DNA from: Opitutales bacterium
GTDB taxonomy: Bacteria > Verrucomicrobiota > Verrucomicrobiia > Opitutales > UBA2987
Assembly (NCBI GenBank): GCA_021772555.1
Contig: JAJFLT010000333.1
Location: 1-10,132, forward strand
Direction of reading: 5' to 3'
Length of the DNA: 10,132 nucleotides
Below are positions 7,764-10,132 of this stretch, in pieces (position 1 is the stretch's first letter; every line of letters begins with the position of its first letter). The notes beneath the pieces are model-generated. The model was not told the origin of the DNA, ran no database searches, and saw only the letters and a program-made list of their open reading frames with translations. Both the position numbers and the translations under genes were made by a program.

Positions 7764-8732
7764 TCACTTCTCTACCGCTTGCTCGATAGCAATACCCCAG
7801 GGGCCCTTCCCTGTCGCGACCGTCGCGATAACTTCATCACTTTCTGTATCGATGACTGACACGTTGTGAGAAATGCCATTAGCCGTGTACAGTTTCTTGC
7901 CATCCGGCGTAAGCGCCAAGCCCCAGACGCGTATGCCGACCGGGATATAGCGCAACACTTCATTGGTTTCTGCCGAGATGACGGCAACATGATTGGCGCT
8001 GCCAGTGGCGACATAGACTTTCCTCCCATCCGGCGTCACGACTACGCCCTTAGGCTTGATAAGGGCACCCTCCATCTTCATCTCGATGGTTTCAATCACC
8101 TTATGTTCATTTACATCAATTATCGATACCGTTCCGCCGATTTCCCCCGTCACATAGGCACGTGTCCCGTCCGGTGTAAAGGCCGACTCCCTGGGGCGGC
8201 TTCCAACAAGAATATGTGCAACGACTTTTCCGGCCTGTGTGTCGATAACCGATACCGTATGGGTGGTTTCCGCAGTGACATAGACCCAACTTCCATCGGG
8301 ACTGACGGAAACTCCTTCGGGTTCGATTCCCACTGGTAGAACCGAGACTATTTCACCGCTTCCGCTTTCAATTATGGTCGCCGTGTTGGCGTCTTCATTG
8401 GAGACGTAGATCCATTTGCCATCGGGACTGACGGCGAAAGATTCCGGATCGGTTCCGCAGAAGTATTGGCCCTTAATTTGAAGTGTCTTTGTATCGACGA
8501 TCCCAATGGCGTCGTCTCGTCCCAACGCCAGATAGAGAGTGCGATCATCCGGGCTGAGACCAATCCCGCGCGGGCGTTGCCCGACGGAGATGGTGTCAAC
8601 CACCGTGTCATCCGCGGTATCGATGATGGTAACAGTGTTATCGAATTCATTGGACACATAGGCGTAGGGCCTCGCCCAAAGATTCGAATACCCTACTGCA
8701 AAGAGAACGGAAAAGATGAATACTAAACGCAT
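7764..8732 (-). CDS. Periplasmic seven-bladed YVTN propeller, PQQ-catabolism-associated type
   Basis: A 322-residue protein with a signal peptide ending LWA (residue 20), followed by seven repeats of about 42 residues. Each repeat carries a YVSN/YVTG-like strand, an I-x-x-x-D-T turn, and a GxxPxGxxxSPDG motif. This is the architecture of the family TIGR03866, propeller proteins found beside PQQ-dependent alcohol dehydrogenases with an ABC system. The immediate neighbour, a binding protein of the matching family, supports this over a generic YVTN protein. The ATG lies 4 nt after that gene's stop. The likely Shine-Dalgarno (GAAGGA) sits inside the end of the upstream gene, about 13 nt from the start, implying translational coupling. 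Biochemical role is not established from sequence; binding of a metal or of partner proteins in the periplasm is plausible. Repeats are well preserved, with no frameshift or gap. Confidence 0.88.
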   Translation of the reverse strand: MRLVFIFSVLFAVGYSNLWARPYAYVSNEFDNTVTIIDTADDTVVDTISVGQRPRGIGLSPDDRTLYLALGRDDAIGIVDTKTLQIKGQYFCGTDPESFAVSPDGKWIYVSNEDANTATIIESGSGEIVSVLPVGIEPEGVSVSPDGSWVYVTAETTHTVSVIDTQAGKVVAHILVGSRPRESAFTPDGTRAYVTGEIGGTVSIIDVNEHKVIETIEMKMEGALIKPKGVVVTPDGRKVYVATGSANHVAVISAETNEVLRYIPVGIRVWGLALTPDGKKLYTANGISHNVSVIDTESDEVIATVATGKGPWGIAIEQAVEK

Positions 8733-8736
8733 TTGG

Positions 8737-9996
8737 TTATAAGGTTCCTTCGAATTGACAGGAGCAATCTTCCTCGCTCACACCGAGGGTGTCCAACAGC
8801 TCCTGGGTTGCACTCTGGACTGGATAAGGCATCGGGGTGAGAACATCAAAATAATTCCATGCATCATCGGAAGAATTATCGCCGGCCCGCATCAGATAAA
8901 CCGGTTGCCTGAGTTGGTGATTCCAGTGCCGGAATGACAGCGCCGTTCCTTTGTGTCCATCGAAAGATTGTTCACCTTCGAGGTAATCAATCAGTACTTT
9001 GGCATCCGTGCTACCGCTTCGAATAACCGCCTCGGCGATCATTTTGACCGCCGCCCAATTCGCCCAGGCCAAACTATCCATGGGCCGCTCAAATTTCTTT
9101 TTGAAACGACTGTTAAGATCCCGCGCACTGTAACGGAAGAGCTTGTGATTCCAGGCCACCGGCCAAATACCTTCCTCCAGTTGTCGGCCCCCATTCTTCC
9201 AGAGGGCATCAGGAGGTAAAAACGCGCCAGCCAATGGCAGTTTCAAATCGGCCTGCGAGTGTTCGTTCAATAATCGCTCGAGTTCCTCATCATTCAGGCA
9301 CAAAAAAACAATATCCGGTTTCGATTTTACTATTGTATCAAGCTGCTTTTTGAGGGTGTTGCCTTCAAGGGAAATTCTGGCGGACTGAATGGAAATGCCT
9401 TCGATATCCTCAAGATAGGCATGAAGAGTTTTCCGACACCTGGATTGAACAGCATCCGATGAGTAAACTATGTACCAGCTCTTGTGTTTTTTCGCTTCAA
9501 CCAACCACCGACCCAATGCATGGACATACATGCTTTCACTGGGTGTGACATGAAACAGGATGCGTTCGCATCTGTCATTCCGCAGATGATCGGAGGGATT
9601 GGAACAGTTGAACAATAACGTGGAAGATTGTTGGGCTAATTCGCTTAGGATTTCCGTCGTTGGCGTATCCGCATTGGCAATAAATGCGATTGTCCTGGTA
9701 TCTTCAATATGGCGATTCATAACGGTAGATGCCTCGTTATGATTTTGGACGAACTCGGTTACTAATTCAAATGACTGTCCGAAGAACCCACCCAAGACAT
9801 TGGCTTCCTCAATTCCCAAGAGGCCTCCTAGTCTTTCAGAAAATTGGTCTAAAGGTCCATCCAGGGTGGTATCCTGAATAATCTGCACAATCTTATATGG
9901 AGGTGATTCCGCTTCCCGGGCGTGACATGCCAACTGCGGAATCCCGCAAACGAATGTCCATCCGCATAGGCCAAGCAGTCGACGCCATGGAAGCAT
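8737..9996 (-). CDS. ABC-type periplasmic binding protein, PQQ alcohol dehydrogenase-associated family
   Basis: A 419-residue type I periplasmic binding fold protein. The ATG at 9996 is preferred: AGGT stands 5 nt before it and it begins a proper signal peptide (PWRRLLG, then a hydrophobic core, cleavage likely after CHA). The alternative ATG at 10035 adds 13 residues and lacks a close ribosome site. Features matching TIGR03863, the binding protein of PQQ-dependent alcohol dehydrogenase systems, include FNCSNPSDHLRNDRCERILFH, then HALGRWLV, then FRHWNHQLRQPVYLM, and the C-terminal LLDTLGVSEEDCSC. The paired cysteines at the C-terminus and the one in DRCER are typical. Relatives in Methylorubrum (Lut) and Pseudomonas (Ped) serve ABC systems linked to lanthanide-dependent alcohol oxidation. 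Here it is followed by its usual propeller partner. Ligand not determined; ATPase and permease are not in the window. Confidence 0.87.
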   Translation of the reverse strand: MLPWRRLLGLCGWTFVCGIPQLACHAREAESPPYKIVQIIQDTTLDGPLDQFSERLGGLLGIEEANVLGGFFGQSFELVTEFVQNHNEASTVMNRHIEDTRTIAFIANADTPTTEILSELAQQSSTLLFNCSNPSDHLRNDRCERILFHVTPSESMYVHALGRWLVEAKKHKSWYIVYSSDAVQSRCRKTLHAYLEDIEGISIQSARISLEGNTLKKQLDTIVKSKPDIVFLCLNDEELERLLNEHSQADLKLPLAGAFLPPDALWKNGGRQLEEGIWPVAWNHKLFRYSARDLNSRFKKKFERPMDSLAWANWAAVKMIAEAVIRSGSTDAKVLIDYLEGEQSFDGHKGTALSFRHWNHQLRQPVYLMRAGDNSSDDAWNYFDVLTPMPYPVQSATQELLDTLGVSEEDCSCQFEGTL

Positions 9997-10001
9997 GGTT
10001 G

Positions 10002-10005
10002 ACCT
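10002..10005 (-). promoter_or_regulatory. Ribosome binding site deciding the binding-protein start
   Basis: AGGT on the minus strand, 5 nt before the ATG at 9996. The longer-frame ATG at 10035 has only a GGAA about 14 nt away, so the internal start is favoured and also gives the better signal peptide. Confidence 0.5.
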
Positions 10006-10041
10006 GTTGCCAATGAATAAGAATAGCGATGACATTCAAGT

Positions 10042-10131
10042 TCAGGAATTTTCCGTCGGTACAACCGGCTCCTCTGCCTTAATTTCCTTCAGTTGAAGCT
10101 GGTCCACCCAATCCTGGGGGGGCACCCACTC
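10042..10131 (-). CDS. C-terminal 29 residues of an upstream gene (runs off right edge)
   Basis: A minus-strand frame is open from the window edge to a TGA at 10042-10044 and reads EWVPPQDWVDQLQLK, then a Glu/Pro-rich end. It stops 45 nt before the preferred start of the binding-protein gene, or 6 nt before the alternative start, so it is very probably the preceding gene of the same operon. The spacing of Trp, Pro and DWV faintly recalls the last helix of the rhodanese-like PQQ-CXXCW proteins (TIGR03865), which sit in such clusters. That is a weak resemblance over few residues; a quinoprotein, cytochrome or other gene is equally possible. The frame itself could be chance, since only 29 codons are seen. 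Confidence 0.45.
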   Translation of the reverse strand, partial: EWVPPQDWVDQLQLKEIKAEEPVVPTENS

Positions 10132-10132
10132 C

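Noticed and set aside
9918..9996. Lipoprotein signal in the binding protein (QLAC in the signal region)
   Set aside because: The -3 residue is Gln rather than Leu, and CHA just after gives a better signal peptidase I site, so a soluble periplasmic protein is favoured.
9997..10035. Longer start of the binding protein at 10035
   Set aside because: There is no close ribosome site there; the ATG at 9996 has AGGT 5 nt upstream and begins a typical signal peptide.

Overview
The window suggests a Gram-negative bacterium. It encodes a TonB-dependent outer-membrane receptor that ends in a C-terminal phenylalanine, and several proteins with Sec signal peptides. The kelch mutarotase is of a kind I associate with the Planctomycetota/Verrucomicrobiota side of the tree, but that placement is an inference and only moderately supported. 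I see no rRNA, tRNA, CRISPR array or phage genes.

Layout, left to right. Positions 3-134 (+) carry the C-terminal end of an IS1595-type transposase running in from the left edge. Positions 361-1860 (-) encode a 499-aa TPR protein that resembles the detached tail of a larger signalling ATPase, kinase or cyclase. Positions 1928-4081 (-) encode an exported subtilisin-like protease (S8) with an acidic, probably calcium-binding insert. It ends in 14 copies of WAGG at a 6-residue period, encoded by an 18-bp tandem array. A 434-bp gap, very AT-rich in its middle, separates it from the divergent gene at 4516-5625 (+), a six-bladed kelch mutarotase of the NanM/YjhT type.

The right half (5661 to the right edge, all -) reads as one operon. 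Its order of transcription is: the C-terminal 29 codons of an unidentified gene; a periplasmic binding protein of the PQQ-dependent alcohol dehydrogenase-associated ABC family; a seven-bladed YVTN propeller of the type that accompanies it; and a TonB-dependent receptor. Gaps are 45 (or 6), 4 and 15 nt. In methylotrophs and pseudomonads, homologous binding-protein and propeller genes lie beside PQQ alcohol dehydrogenases and belong to ABC systems (Lut, Ped) linked to lanthanide uptake. The best functional hypothesis is therefore an outer-membrane-to-periplasm uptake module serving a quinoprotein dehydrogenase, possibly for a rare-earth metal. The ATPase, permease and dehydrogenase are not in the window; if present they should lie beyond the right edge.

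The two most notable items are the receptor joined directly to the PQQ-associated pair, and the WAGGRA repeat tail, whose DNA copies differ almost only at synonymous sites.
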